The notes beneath the pieces were generated by a model. It was given only the letters and a program-made list of their open reading frames with translations, was not told where the DNA came from and searched no databases. A DNA stretch of 64,000 nucleotides from Botryosphaeria dothidea. Lineage: Eukaryota; Ascomycota; Dothideomycetes; Botryosphaeriales; Botryosphaeriaceae. Below are positions 1 to 10,494 of the stretch, in pieces. The first letter of the stretch is position 1. Each line of letters begins with the position of its first letter. Location of the stretch: contig WWBZ02000001.1 of assembly GCA_011503125.2 (NCBI GenBank), positions 1,426,001 through 1,490,000 of the forward strand, given 5' to 3'. The translations under genes were made by a program, and so were the position numbers.

Positions 1-729
1 TTTGATGATCTCCAGCTGGAGTCTCGTGAACGCACCTTCCCCCTCACCGTAGATGATGGGCATGTTAACGCTGAATATCCCCATCAACGAGTACGCCCTG
101 TCTTCTATTCTGGTGGTGTTTCGCTTTGCAGCCCAAGACATCCTTGTCGAGATATTGGCGCCGTCCATCTTCACAGGGTCCCAAAGGATATAGCGGTCGA
201 TATTTGTGATTTGCTCCAAGGTCACCGCCAGGCTCTTCCTGCTTCCAAACTCGGCCCAGTCCTTGGAGAAGAAGATGACGTTCTTCGGAGCAATCAGTTC
301 CTGCAATGTCCAACCGCGCTTGAACCATTCGCTCCCCCTGAATTCGGAGTTTGCTGCCTCGGGATCACTCTCTGCCGTGCTCACGTCTTGCAAGTAAGCA
401 AAACAAACGCCAGAGCTCCGGTAGTAGCGATACATGGAATTGATTGCCTCTGAAAGCTCTGCGCTGCTGGACCTGTCGATGCAGCATGTGTCAGTCCATA
501 CGTAGGACAAGTCTTCCTTCAGCGCCTGTGCGCAACATCCTTCCACCTTGGCATAGTCCTTCTTCGCTTCTGCAGTGCCGTTCATAAAATCCCTGAAGGT
601 GACCTCCTCACCAGCCGAGCCCCAGCGGTGAGAGAGTATGGCGTACGGCGGTACATCGGGCTCGTTGTGTTCCTCGAGACCGACGGCGATGTTGCCCTCA
701 GGGCCGCGATGGCAATGGAGGAGACGCAT
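1..729 (-). CDS. HET-domain (heterokaryon incompatibility) protein, 5' part only
   Basis: The minus-strand frame is open for 243 codons from an ATG at 729-727 to the window edge, so the gene is cut off by the window. The three HET sequence blocks are visible in order: YAILSHRWG near residue 30, TCCID near residue 80, and RGWTLQELIAP about 40 residues further on. The frame then runs into MPIIYGEG and AFTRLQLEI, the usual end of a HET domain of the HET-D/HET-E type. In that family the HET domain triggers programmed cell death when incompatible nuclei share a cytoplasm, and it often precedes a NACHT/WD40 part. Whether such a part follows here lies outside the window. The start is the first ATG, and the HET domain begins directly after it, as in relatives. 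Confidence 0.9.
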   Translation of the reverse strand, partial: MRLLHCHRGPEGNIAVGLEEHNEPDVPPYAILSHRWGSAGEEVTFRDFMNGTAEAKKDYAKVEGCCAQALKEDLSYVWTDTCCIDRSSSAELSEAINSMYRYYRSSGVCFAYLQDVSTAESDPEAANSEFRGSEWFKRGWTLQELIAPKNVIFFSKDWAEFGSRKSLAVTLEQITNIDRYILWDPVKMDGANISTRMSWAAKRNTTRIEDRAYSLMGIFSVNMPIIYGEGEGAFTRLQLEIIK

Positions 730-1725
730 CCTAGAGCCGTTGCGTAGCAGTAGTCATAGAGTATCAGCCAGGAATGCCCTCCCTAGCGAAAATTTGCTGT
801 TTGATCCATGATGCTTCTCTGGCCCGGAAGCCAGGTAGGCGGCTGCTGCGTGGAGGAGGTGCAATGAGTTGGAGTTGATAGTTGTGAGACGGGAGCGGAA
901 AGTGGTGCGGGGCAGATCAACGCCTTTTCTCGGTTACGCTAGCGCTTTTGCGGCGGCCGCACCAACAGGCTTATAAATCTCATTGCTGTGAAGTCGCATC
1001 ACAGAGCAGTTTCCACAGAACAATCACGGGTAGCATTTCCACGCTCTGTACACCTCATTTTGCGGAAAGGGGCTGGAAGAAAGTGCGCTACGAATAAAAG
1101 GTTGTGCGTGCTTGCTCTTCACGTCCAATCAGCGGAGCTTTTGCATCTTTTTGTCTTACTCAAAAATCACACGACATCAGGATATTTTAGCTACAACCAG
1201 CTATCAAGGCCGCGGCCTGACACATCTAGTGCATGAGAATTAAACTAGATTTGTACAGACAGCTGTCAATGGGGCATTTTAAAGCTTCTAGCTGTCCAGC
1301 AAACTCAGTGAAATCATGATCAGTATCTATAGGAGCACTTGATTGTTGCTACGGCCTCCTTCTGTTCCGGGATTCGCGGGTTTTAGAATTTTTGTCCGTC
1401 CCTCTTCTGAACTGAAACCAGCACGTCCAATTTCCATCTCTCCCGAGACCGTGTATTACTTCGCAACCGGAAATGTATCGCTTTTGCTCTTGGTCAGCCG
1501 CCGACCTCCGTTACTGCAGAATCTCCCGAGAAATTGAAGGCGAGGTTTGGTGATCTAAAGCATGAGAGATATGTTGTGGAAGTTCTCGGCCTGGAAGGAA
1601 AATGCGGTGTCATTGAGCTGAGAGTGCTCGAGACACCTTGTAGCCACCGAAGCGAAGTTGCAGGCAAATGGCTCCTCTGCTATTCTAAGCTCTCTGAACC
1701 TGCGTCTTTGTAATGGCGTAGTTGA
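730..1725. other. intergenic region upstream of the HET gene
   Basis: About 1 kb without a supported gene. A frame without an ATG is open on the plus strand from about 1405 to 1713 and reads like protein over its last 60 codons, but it matches no family I recognise and has no start. It may be a gene remnant. Confidence 0.4.
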
Positions 1726-2166
1726 TTATTTACCAAATTTATGACTCAAGCAAGTGAGCATATCCTCGATTGTGTCAAACTCGAAGCCCTGTTCATTAGT
1801 GTGACGGACCATATGGAACTGCGCATTTTGAGTGAGCCGAGAGTAGACATATGCCATACGGTGTTGGTCGGAATGGAAGTGATCCGCGTCGTAAGTGAGC
1901 TTCAGGCGAATATTGAATATCCAGCCTGGGAAATAGACCGGTGACGCATCGAAACGCTCAGGGTCAGGTAGCTTAGTGGAGTGTCCAGACTCAGACTTGC
2001 TGGCAATCTTCTCGAGAAGGGTTTCGCACAGGGCAGTGAGTTTCTCAACCTCCCTGGACAGGCGTTCGATCTCTGGGTCTGCGTGCTTCTGGTGGGTACC
2101 TGTCGGGGCCATGGTCTCAGTGACACGATTGAATCCGCCGCCTGGATATGTGAGCATTGGCGACAA
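1726..2166 (-). pseudogene. Retrotransposon Gag N-terminal fragment
   Basis: The 146-codon frame reads as the start of a fungal LTR-retroelement Gag. A predicted coiled coil (EIERLSREVEKLTALCETLL) is followed by the block LPDPERFDASPVYFPGW and then by MAYVYSRLTQNAQ, a combination common in fungal retroelement capsids. The frame stops at TAA after HKFGK, exactly where complete Gags continue into the capsid core. No zinc knuckle, protease or reverse transcriptase follows on this strand. I read it as a truncated, dead copy. No LTR was found beside it, so it cannot be tied to the solo LTRs elsewhere in the window. Confidence 0.65.
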
Positions 2167-2952
2167 GAAGGTTGATTGGGTTGGTCGAGTCCATTGAGGC
2201 GAGAGCAGGATGCGAGCTGTTGGGCGGGGCCTGGTCCTGAGGAAGAGTTTGTCCTCCCTCGGAGTGATTGTTGCTCATGGTGTAGCTTTAAGATGACTAG
2301 AACTTTAGAGGCTTCCGTTCATAAAATTGGTGAGATGATGAAGGGTGGGCGGCGGGGTTGTTATCGTAGATGACCTACTTCATAGAGTGCCAAAACAAGG
2401 AATGGCGCGGTGTCGATGCACTGGGCAGTGCCGCGGTAGTTGGTTACCGGCTGTATGTCTTTGCCGCCAAAGTGACAGGATTGGAGCAAGGAAGAGAAGG
2501 GGGAAAGGTCGTGGAGGGTCGTCATTCTATAAGGCGAGTGAACACGGAGATTGAAGAAATGACTGGGTGTCTGGAATCACGTCATTGAAACATCATGCGA
2601 ACACAGCAAACATCGGTTCACAGGTCGAAAGTGTAACAAAAAAGCCGCCAAAGCGATGAACATACAATAGTGAATACCAGAGCCATACAGGAAAGTGAAT
2701 ACATCACCTCAATCGCTTTTCGAATTGCACATATGAGAGACACTTGCATGAACCAAATTTTAGCTCTTGAATAAACAACAGGTGTGTCAATGGATAAAAT
2801 CAAATGAGAGACATTTTGGCAGCGATGCGGTTGAGCGGATCCACACGTTGTCATAAATCACGATGAACTCGAAATTTATTAATTTGAGAATACCAGTCAA
2901 CGTTCATATTTACTTTGCAACTATGATATTTTCACTTTTCTGGTAACAGCAT
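2167..2952. other. intergenic, nothing recognised
   Basis: About 0.8 kb between the Gag fragment and the end of the small secreted protein gene. Short frames on both strands show no family signature. Confidence 0.4.
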
Positions 2953-3489
2953 CTAAACGCATGCCTGGCAAGGAGCAGGCTAAGACGCGAATTAGTATCC
3001 TGTCGGAACAATCCATGAAAATTGAACACTCACAACATTGGCTCCAAGGGCAACAACAGCAGCAAGGCACTTGGCAATATCCCAGGGTTCTTCACAGAGT
3101 TAGTATTGTATGGGAATTTAGAAGGCTTTCACCGAACTTACTGCGGTCAGCCAATGCCGAGGCGCAGGTGACGGCCTGGCCGGCAGCCGATTCAGCGCAA
3201 GTCTTCCAATCGCAGGACCCTACTACTGTTAGCACTTCGTAATGGATTGTTTATAAGCAGACTTACTCTTGACCAAATCGCGCTTGCTCGGACAGGCCGA
3301 GTCGGTGGTGTTGCTGTCGGGAAGGTGGTTGTAGATGTACTTGACGAATCCGGCAGGGATCTCAATGTTACCGTCAAGCTTGATGGTGCCGTTAGCAGTG
3401 ATATCGGCATCCATCTCGGCGGTGGTAGAAGTGAGCGGGACGGCGGCGACGCCCAGAGCGAGAAGGGGAAGGGTGGCGAAGAAGCGCAT
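2953..3489 (-). CDS. Small secreted cysteine-rich protein (effector-like), four exons
   Basis: Model: exons 3489-3267, 3219-3142, 3089-3034 and 2979-2953 join into 127 codons ending in TAG. All three introns have GTAAGT or GTGAGT donors, and branch-like GCTAAC, ACTAAC and ACTAAT sequences precede the AG. The product starts with a clear signal peptide (MRFFATLPLLALGVAA). A roughly 58-residue propeptide-like stretch with NGT and NTT glycosylation sites follows, then KR at residues 74-75, a possible Kex2 site. The C-terminal half holds most of the seven cysteines (SCDWKTC, VTC, AKC and PCQAC near the end). Small size, secretion and cysteine pairs are the usual profile of fungal effector candidates. 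I recognise no named family. The first acceptor could also lie three bases upstream, which would add one residue. Confidence 0.7.
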
Positions 3490-5125
3490 TTTTGTGTTTC
3501 TTAGAAGAATGAAGAGGTTCCTGAAAGCGAAGGAGTTGATGCTGATTATCTGGTTGCTGAACCCTGACTGCTGCTATTGAGTTACGTTTCCCGCCTTCAA
3601 CATACTTATAGTCGTAGAGGGAGCTCAGACATATCCAACGTTCTACTTCTTATCAATGGCATCTTCAGGTGCACCGTCAGCAACGAGCAGCTCGTTCGGC
3701 CTAATCTGGGAATACGGGCCTGAGTCTACTATTTCGTACAGGCATGATCTTGATTGACTCGATTCAACACTCGTGTTGTTTGCCATCCAACAGCACGTGT
3801 GGACAAGCCTTACCCTTGGTGGAGAATTCTAGGTAATACAAAGCTTGGCAAAAGCTTAACCGAAACTCGAAAGTGGAAATAGATGTGCATGCATTAGTCG
3901 AACTCTTTGCATTTGCTATGTGATTATTCCTCGTCTTTATCTTTGAGATTCATAATCTCCGCACATGCTCCTGGAGGCTCTCCATTAGTGGCCAGCAAAA
4001 AATTGATCACCGAGTCAGCTGAGTCAGCTTATAATATGCAGGCCCGATAAGAGCACAAGCATTCCGAGACACAGAATGTCTTCAGAGGACTTCTTCCTCA
4101 CTGCAGTATCCGATGCCAATTGAGATTAAGCATCAGAGAGAGCAAATAGTATTCAGAATCAGAACGCTCAAGATGAGGACATGTCAATTCTTTTTGAAAG
4201 GCTTTGTGAGAAAATGACAGTGGGCACGGAGATTTCTGTTAGTAAACATAAATATATTATTCTTTTTGTTCTACAGGAATTGAGTTCTTTTGCTGATGAG
4301 ACGACGACGATGACTTTTTTTCCAGCTTACCGGCAGGAGGAATGCAGTACGAGACCACACAACTCAATTGCCAAATAATAGCAATTCAAAAGCAATCTGC
4401 ATGTCGATTTGAAGTAAATGCAAACTCAAAATGTGTAACACAGATGATTCCATAACAATCCTTTCGGAAGTGCCAGGGCTGCGTTGAAGAAAGCAGAGAC
4501 AAAGAAGTCGGTACTTGCATCTGTTGTATCAGACCTTTGAGCATAGCGTTTGCCGGGTAAGTGCGGCGTTCGGAGGTTCGTCGTACTTGTGCTCTATGCA
4601 CGGCCGTAATTCTCGCCGGGCATCTACGCGGCGCGCATCTGTCGGACTTTTTGAACTCGTAACCAAGAAAAGAGAGAGAATTCTTCCTTTGCACGTTGGG
4701 GACCTGGCAGGGTGTGAAAATTATTCAGAGCACCTCCAAATTATGATATTGACTATAGACACATCACGAAATGTCATTAGAAAAGCCCAAGATTGAGATC
4801 GTAAGTCAGTAAGCGCCGTCCTCGTTAACAAAAATGAAGATGCTAAGAGTTCCACGAATGGAAATTACACGGCATTGGGAGAAAGAAAATATTTAGTGTC
4901 AAAGATTCTGATGCTTATACTAGCCTGGAAGCGATACAGTACGCACAGCGCTCGATGACGAACATACATACACCGAAAGGGATGTGGTAGGCATTTTCAA
5001 ACATGTGAGCACATACTCAGTCAAGATAGAAATCTCGGAGTTAAGACTCGCGAGCTGCATTTCATGAGAAAAGCACATCTCCAAAGGCCAGATACCATGC
5101 GTTGCATCTCTTTTAACTTCTTCCT
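3490..5125. other. long intergenic region, partly AT-rich
   Basis: About 1.6 kb without a supported gene. The only local structure noted is a close repeat of GAGTCAGCT around 4011-4028, which includes a TGAGTCA core like a Gcn4/AP-1 site. Its use is not shown. Confidence 0.35.
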
Positions 5126-5824
5126 CTAGGGTTTATTTTGACTCTTCAGCACCATCACATATCGATCGTTTCCTTCACCTTCGGACTCCGTTCTAAAACC
5201 CATGGTCTGAGCTGCACAGTGAATCAGAGCCCACCGGAGGTTTGGAGCAGGAGCAGTGTTCAGCACAGCCATTGAATCATCCACCATAAACTCCGCCAAG
5301 GCCCGAAGGTCCTCCACAGCTTCCTCCTCCTCACCTGCATCGCCAATCTCCTTGAAGAGATTCTTGGCCTTCTCAGACCACTCCACATCCCTGAACGGCT
5401 GCAGCTTGTATTGTTCCCCTTTGCGTCTCGCTTGCATTGCCTTTTGGGTCGGCGCGGTCTTCTCGACGACCGTGCTGATTTTCGCAACCCGCGCCATCTC
5501 GGCAGTGATCCGCTCTCCAATGAAATCGATATCGATCCCTGCCGCAGCGCACGCCGCAGTAGCCCTTTCGAGAAAGACCGTGCTGCAGGTGCTCAGCTTC
5601 CCGGTGAGGCGGATCGGTACCGCGCCCTTGCACTGCCGGTCGATGGCTTTGATGAGATTAGAGATGTCGCTGGCGTGTTCGCCCAGGAATTTCTTCGCGG
5701 CCCTCCTGTCGTGAATAAAGGGGTCGATGATGTGCCGCGGTTTTGATCTCGTCCAGTCGGGGGGCGGTGTCACGTCGAGATGGACGGCGCTGTCTTTGAC
5801 TTTTGGATCGTTGCTGAAGCGACT
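5126..5824 (-). CDS. Hypothetical protein, 5' end unresolved
   Basis: The frame is open from a stop at 5827-5825 down to TAG at 5128-5126, about 232 codons, and its composition is protein-like. It is mixed alpha-helical and charged, with an acidic stretch EEEEAVEDL about 60 residues from the end. The last 30 residues (RWALIHCAAQTMGF, then SEGEGNDRYVMVLK) loosely recall an R3H nucleic-acid-binding fold. The spacing of Arg and His is not the R-x3-H of that family, so this is only a hint. No ATG occurs near the start of the open frame. The nearest upstream ATG (about 5837) is in another frame, so either a first exon is missing from this model or the gene has a frameshift. No function is assigned. 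Confidence 0.45.
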   Translation of the reverse strand, partial: SRFSNDPKVKDSAVHLDVTPPPDWTRSKPRHIIDPFIHDRRAAKKFLGEHASDISNLIKAIDRQCKGAVPIRLTGKLSTCSTVFLERATAACAAAGIDIDFIGERITAEMARVAKISTVVEKTAPTQKAMQARRKGEQYKLQPFRDVEWSEKAKNLFKEIGDAGEEEEAVEDLRALAEFMVDDSMAVLNTAPAPNLRWALIHCAAQTMGFRTESEGEGNDRYVMVLKSQNKP

Positions 5825-5827
5825 TCA

Positions 5828-6753
5828 GAGTGTTCATTATTGACGGTGAGCGGTGAGTAGCAGTGGCTGAGCCGCGGTCGCTGAGCGGGACGGACGCTAC
5901 TCCGAAAACGGTATTTCGGTGATAGTGCAAGGCAGACGGTACAAGTACCTCGCCAAGCCTCACTCTAGCTTCTGCCTTAGGTCGGTGTCCTGGATAAAGG
6001 AGTCGGTATGGATGCTCGGTCTGGACTTCAAGATCGCTGCGAGCAAACGACCTCGTCTCCGGGTAACTCTATCGTGCGGCGCACTCGGTTAAGTGAACTG
6101 CGGTTGTTAGTATCTTCGCCGGCTCTTCAGCATAAGCTTCCGATGAAACCACCAGGTCTACATCTCCTTCTATGCGTCTGAGTCGGGTAGGTTGCGTCAT
6201 TCGATGAACACGAGCTGTGGCAAAAAGCCAGATTTGGAACCTTAGCTTCCGGGGTGCAGACTACCAATACTATGTCGAAAGTGGAGAACTGTATAATAAA
6301 GTTTGAAGCCTTCTGACACTTATTCGTAGTTTACAGTAACTCTCTCTCCTGCCCATCTCCGATGCATCCTTATTTATACCACGAATGGCCCTACGTAGTG
6401 CAGCTGCTTGACCAAGACCTTGGCGACCTTTTTCTTGAAACAAGTCTCGCTCTTGACCACACCAGCCGCTCCGGGTGATATGCATTGTGTTCACTTCCTA
6501 CCTCTTCAGAAGTTCACGCGGCATCTCGTTGGCGACTTCACCGCAATATCCACCAGCACCAGGTGGTCGCTCCAGGAGTCATGGTGCAGCGCGAAGAAGA
6601 GCGCCGTGTTTCGCAGTTTTTATATCATTTCCGGGTCTATGTTCTCGCCCCTTGGAGACCTGTGATGATGTGGATATAAAGCGGCCTTTTTTGAGCTACT
6701 AAACAGTGTCATGCAGCTCCAACTTCTCAAGCCGTTCACTTATCTTCCCAGAG
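5828..6753. other. intergenic region with the PL3 promoter
   Basis: About 0.9 kb without a supported gene. The right end contains the TATA-like element of the pectate lyase gene. Confidence 0.4.
6675..6680 (+). promoter_or_regulatory. TATA box of the pectate lyase gene
   Basis: TATAAA lies 74 bases upstream of the ATG at 6754, a normal distance for a fungal core promoter with a short leader. Confidence 0.45.
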
Positions 6754-7743
6754 ATGCACTTCCCAGACATTTCTCTCGTTCTCATTTTCACGGCAATCAA
6801 GACGAACGCTCAAGATCCTCCCGCCATACCCGGCAATGAACAGCTGCTCACCACCAACAACAACGGCAGACAGCCCGCCCAGCTCTCCAGCAACAGCGGT
6901 CTCGGAGGAGGAGGCGGCGGCGGAATCGGCGGCAGCGGCTCGCAAATCCCCTTCCAATTCGGCACCCCCGCGCAAGCGCTCCCGCAGGCCGAATACATCA
7001 CGGGCCAGCACGATTGCGGCGGGCAGAAGTACGACCGCGGCATGCAGTGCAACGACCAGGGCAACACCGGGCCCGAGAACGCCGTCTTCGTCATCGCGCC
7101 GGGCGGCTCGCTCAGCAACTGCGTGATCGGCCCCAACCAGGTCGAGGGCGTCCACTGCGAGGGCGAGTGCTTGCTGCAGAACGTGTGGTTCGAGGATGTG
7201 TGCGAGGATGCGATCACGTTCCGCCAGCAGCAGGGGACGAGCTATGTTGTTGGGGGTGGCGCGTTTAATGCGGTGGATAAGATTATGAATCACAATGGCG
7301 GCGGGACCCTCGTCGTGCAGAACTTCTATTGCGAGCAGTTTGGCAAGATTGTCAGGTCTTGTAGTGACTGCGAGAATATGTCTCCCAGGTTCATCATTCT
7401 GCAGAATGTTTGGGCCGTGGGCGGGCTGGAGCTGGTGGGACTGAACGCCGGTTCCGGAGATCAGGCTCAGATCATTGAATCGTGCGCCCAGGGTGTGGAC
7501 AGGGTCTGTTCCAGCTATCAAGGAGGAGGAGGGGGAGGAGGACTCGGGAGCGGCGGAATGGGGGGTGGCGGTGTAGGTGCCGGGGTGCAAGAAGGACTGG
7601 GAGGTGGATCTGGAACTCAGTTTCCCGGTACTGGAATTGATGGAGATGGACTTTCTGTCGGCGATCCCGCAATTCAAGGAAGCGGCCCGTCTCAGCAATG
7701 CCAGTATACACAGGCTGACGTTCAGAACTGTCCACCATTTTAG
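6754..7743 (+). CDS. Pectate lyase, polysaccharide lyase family 3, with glycine-rich extensions
   Basis: Intronless, 329 residues. The ATG at 6754 was chosen because it begins a signal peptide (MHFPDISLVLIFTAIKTNA). The upstream in-frame codons have only a GTG. The core from about residue 70 to 250 is a PL3 parallel beta-helix: GGQKYDRGMQC, NAVFVIAPGGSLSNCVIG, GVHCEGECLLQNVWFEDV and CEDAITF are family blocks. PL3 enzymes cleave de-esterified polygalacturonan by beta-elimination, need calcium and are secreted. Unusual here are a glycine tract before the core (about residues 50-62), and a glycine-rich linker of about 50 residues after it that leads to a short tail with two cysteines (QQCQYTQADVQNCPPF). 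The linker may present the tail as a separate mini-domain. The role in plant cell-wall breakdown is inferred from the family. Confidence 0.9.
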   Translation: MHFPDISLVLIFTAIKTNAQDPPAIPGNEQLLTTNNNGRQPAQLSSNSGLGGGGGGGIGGSGSQIPFQFGTPAQALPQAEYITGQHDCGGQKYDRGMQCNDQGNTGPENAVFVIAPGGSLSNCVIGPNQVEGVHCEGECLLQNVWFEDVCEDAITFRQQQGTSYVVGGGAFNAVDKIMNHNGGGTLVVQNFYCEQFGKIVRSCSDCENMSPRFIILQNVWAVGGLELVGLNAGSGDQAQIIESCAQGVDRVCSSYQGGGGGGGLGSGGMGGGGVGAGVQEGLGGGSGTQFPGTGIDGDGLSVGDPAIQGSGPSQQCQYTQADVQNCPPF

Positions 7744-8820
7744 TTTATTTCACCCCTGGTATTCTCTCCAGATAGGCCTCAGAAGCCTCGGGATTCTTTA
7801 GGATAGTTTTCAAATGTTTGTACGTTTTTTATCCTCTGATATATACATCATATGTGCACGGAGCAAACTACATGTACCTGATGACAATGGTGGACACAAC
7901 GAGCGCGTGTTTCTAGCTGGTTGCACAAGGAAGAATTAGAACCAGAATCTTTCTCGGATCATCCAGTAGCACTTTTCAACACCAAGAAATGCCTGTTCAC
8001 AGCTTGTTGCACAGGAACCTAAAGAGCTACAAAGTTTTATTGGTGCCTGGAGATGTGTTTCATCCACAATACTATTCGACATGAAACTCAGATAACTCAC
8101 ATTTTTACCAAGTGACATTGTGCCCAATGACATTCTAGTGAATGGTGAGGGCATAGGAGCTGAGTGACTTTCGATATATATTCATAGAGCCCAACTTACA
8201 CCAAAGACTAACAAGGCTGCACGCTTGGGTCACTGGAAAGAGCGGAGTCCCAGATCTGCTGGCCCTTTGCTCAAAAGAAAGACATGAAGCGAAAGAAACA
8301 ATTAAACTGCAATAAAATTCACTCCTGCGGATTCGCATACCGCAAGTTGCTTCCGAGGACGGAGGGGCAATGGAGTCAGAGACGCACCACCCCCTAAAGA
8401 GCACAGGATTTCTCATCACTCGGGCGCTGCCGATTTCGGAAGCATCCGCCTTATCAGAGCGCAAGTGCACCCAGACCACCATCTGTATCGCTCGCAATCG
8501 AAGTGGACCCGGCAGACGTGAGACTCGACTGATCTCTCCTTATCGGGCCTACCCGATGGACTGACCCAGTCACACAAAACCCACAGATTCTGCAACATTT
8601 TGAAGCAGCCTTTCGCAATCTTGACCGGCCGATAAACCACCATGGGGTGAGGCGCAAAAAAAAAATATCTCTGCGACCGGTCGGAAATTCCTCGGGTGGT
8701 GCCCATGTTTTGATGTCGGGGCCACCCCTTGCGTCCGCAAGAACACTATAAAGTAGACGACACCTTTCGTAGTGATTGTCCAGATCGTGCAGATCATCCA
8801 TCTTCCATCTCTGACTCAAT
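7744..8820. other. intergenic, nothing recognised apart from a promoter
   Basis: About 1.1 kb. Open frames on the minus strand (8135-8936) overlap in several phases without any family signature. The right end holds a TATA box for the next gene. Confidence 0.4.
8747..8752 (+). promoter_or_regulatory. TATA box of the 77-residue gene
   Basis: TATAAA lies 74 bases before the ATG at 8821, the same spacing as at the pectate lyase gene. This supports the small gene as real. Confidence 0.4.
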
Positions 8821-9178
8821 ATGGTTACCAAGATTGTGCTCGAAGAGTCACTAGGCCTCTGGCTCCTTGCCAATGCTCGTATGATAAAGGCAGAGCGGTG
8901 CAAGCTGAAGACGATGAAGCCTCCCACATTGATCAAGCCTCAAGAGTAAGCTTGGAGAAACACCTTGCCCTCATGGGTACATAATTTCGTGTGGGTTCAG
9001 CGCTGACTCATCACTCAGATACTCCTCCGTCTTACCCTACAAGAACCCCGAACTTCCGTTCCTCGGACGAAGATACAACAACAACAGCAAAGCACTGATA
9101 GAGTGTAAGTGACGGTTACTGCTTGAAACTTATAGTATTGGCTCACACAAGGTAGCATGGAAGAAGCAACAAAAGTGA
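8821..9178 (+). CDS. Small conserved-looking protein of 77 residues, three exons
   Basis: Exons 8821-8945, 9019-9104 and 9156-9178 join without a stop into 77 codons ending in TGA. Intron 1 is GTAAGC...GCTGAC...CTCAG and intron 2 is GTAAGT...GCTCAC...GGTAG, both near ideal for ascomycetes. The product begins MVTKIVLEESLGLWLLANA, an amphipathic or membrane-associated helix. A basic middle follows, then YSSVLPYKNPELPFLGRRY, and the C-terminus is ALIESWKKQQK. No cysteines matter to the fold and there is no clear secretion signal. I do not recognise the family. A different second acceptor (after CACAAG) would keep another frame open to a TGA near 9264 with a longer histidine-rich tail, so the C-terminus is less certain than the rest. 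Confidence 0.6.
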
Positions 9179-9667
9179 TTTCTGGTCCTCCGAGTTTCCC
9201 GCGACTGGTTACCGCTTCGGGAGAGAAAACACTTCAACACCACCACTCGTTCCACAACAAATGATTGTCGACCATTAGCTGAACACACTCATGGTCGCCT
9301 CCAGTCTGACACATGATGCTCACGACCGGCACTTCTTTCCTTCTCATAGACTTTTCCTTTGTACGGTGATATCACTTCGGACTTGATTGCGGGCGCAAAT
9401 CGGTGGGGCTTGAGCAAAACATAGAGATGACTTACGACACGTTTCTAGAATAAAGACATAGAAAAGGAATAGACTTGCAATTCTCGACTTGACTTTCACT
9501 GGTATACACTTTCGCACTGTTGCGTATTCACATTGATTCCCGAAGTCAAAAACAACATCATGAAGATAAATATTATATATGCATCGGTAATATTGACAGG
9601 TTAATGCGAAAAGGTTTGATGGTATCTAAGTTACAAGACAATATGGTAGCCTTCGTAGAGAGGACTT
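9179..9667. other. intergenic, 3' flanks of two genes
   Basis: About 0.5 kb between convergent genes. Nothing recognised. Confidence 0.4.
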
Positions 9668-10459
9668 TTACATGACGAAAGCAGCAGCAGCGGCACCAAG
9701 GGCCATGACGCCGAAGGAGACGAAAGAGGTCGAGGCAGCGCCGGTCCACTGGGCAGGGGTGGGCTGAGCGGGCGTAGGGGTCGGGGTGCTCAGGCTGGCG
9801 GTGGCGTTGCCGGGCTGGCCGGGGACGTAGCCGTCGCAAGCAGCGCGCTCGGCAGAGCAGCTGGCCATGTTCGCGCCGGGCGCGGTGCGGCACGCGTTCT
9901 CCTTCTCCTGGCACGTCTGGCCGCTGCCGCCCGAGGGCTGGCCGGGCACGTAGCCGTCGCAGGCGGCGCGCTCGGCGGAGCACTGGGCCATGTTGGCGCC
10001 GGGAGCGGTGCGGCACGCGTTCTCCTTGTCCTGGCACGACGGGCTGCCGGAGGCGGTGCCCGAGGGCGCCGGGCCGCTGGCGGTGCCGGTGGAGCGGGCC
10101 GGGCAGTTGGTGACCTCGGGGCCGCACGAGGTGATGGTCTGGACGCGGGTCGTGAAGACGGTCTCGCCGCCGTGGGGGGCGGAGGTGGTGCCGCTGGGCT
10201 GGCCGGGGATGTAGCCGTCGCAGGCGGCGCGCTCGGCGGAACACTGGGCCATGTTGGCGTCGGGAGCGGTGCGGCACGCGTTCTCCTTGTCCTGGCAGGA
10301 CTGGCCGCCGGAAGAGGTGCCGGAGGGAGCGGGGCCGCTGGCGGTGCCGGTGGCCGGGTGGGTGGAGCGGGCCGGGCAGTTGGTGACCTCGGGGCCGCAA
10401 GAGGTGATGGTCTCCATCTCGGTCTGGTAGACGGTCTTGGGGCCGTCACCGCTGGGAGC

Positions 10460-10494
<35 letters not shown>

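Noticed and set aside
1405..1713. Plus-strand open frame before the Gag fragment
   Set aside because: About 100 codons without ATG or any recognised family. Kept only as a note.
4011..4028. Tandem TGAGTCA-like sites
   Set aside because: Sites of this size occur by chance, and no gene start lies close by.
6736..7698. 320-codon frame antisense to the pectate lyase
   Set aside because: Mirror of GC-rich codon use in the PL3 gene. No signature, while the plus strand has clear PL3 blocks.
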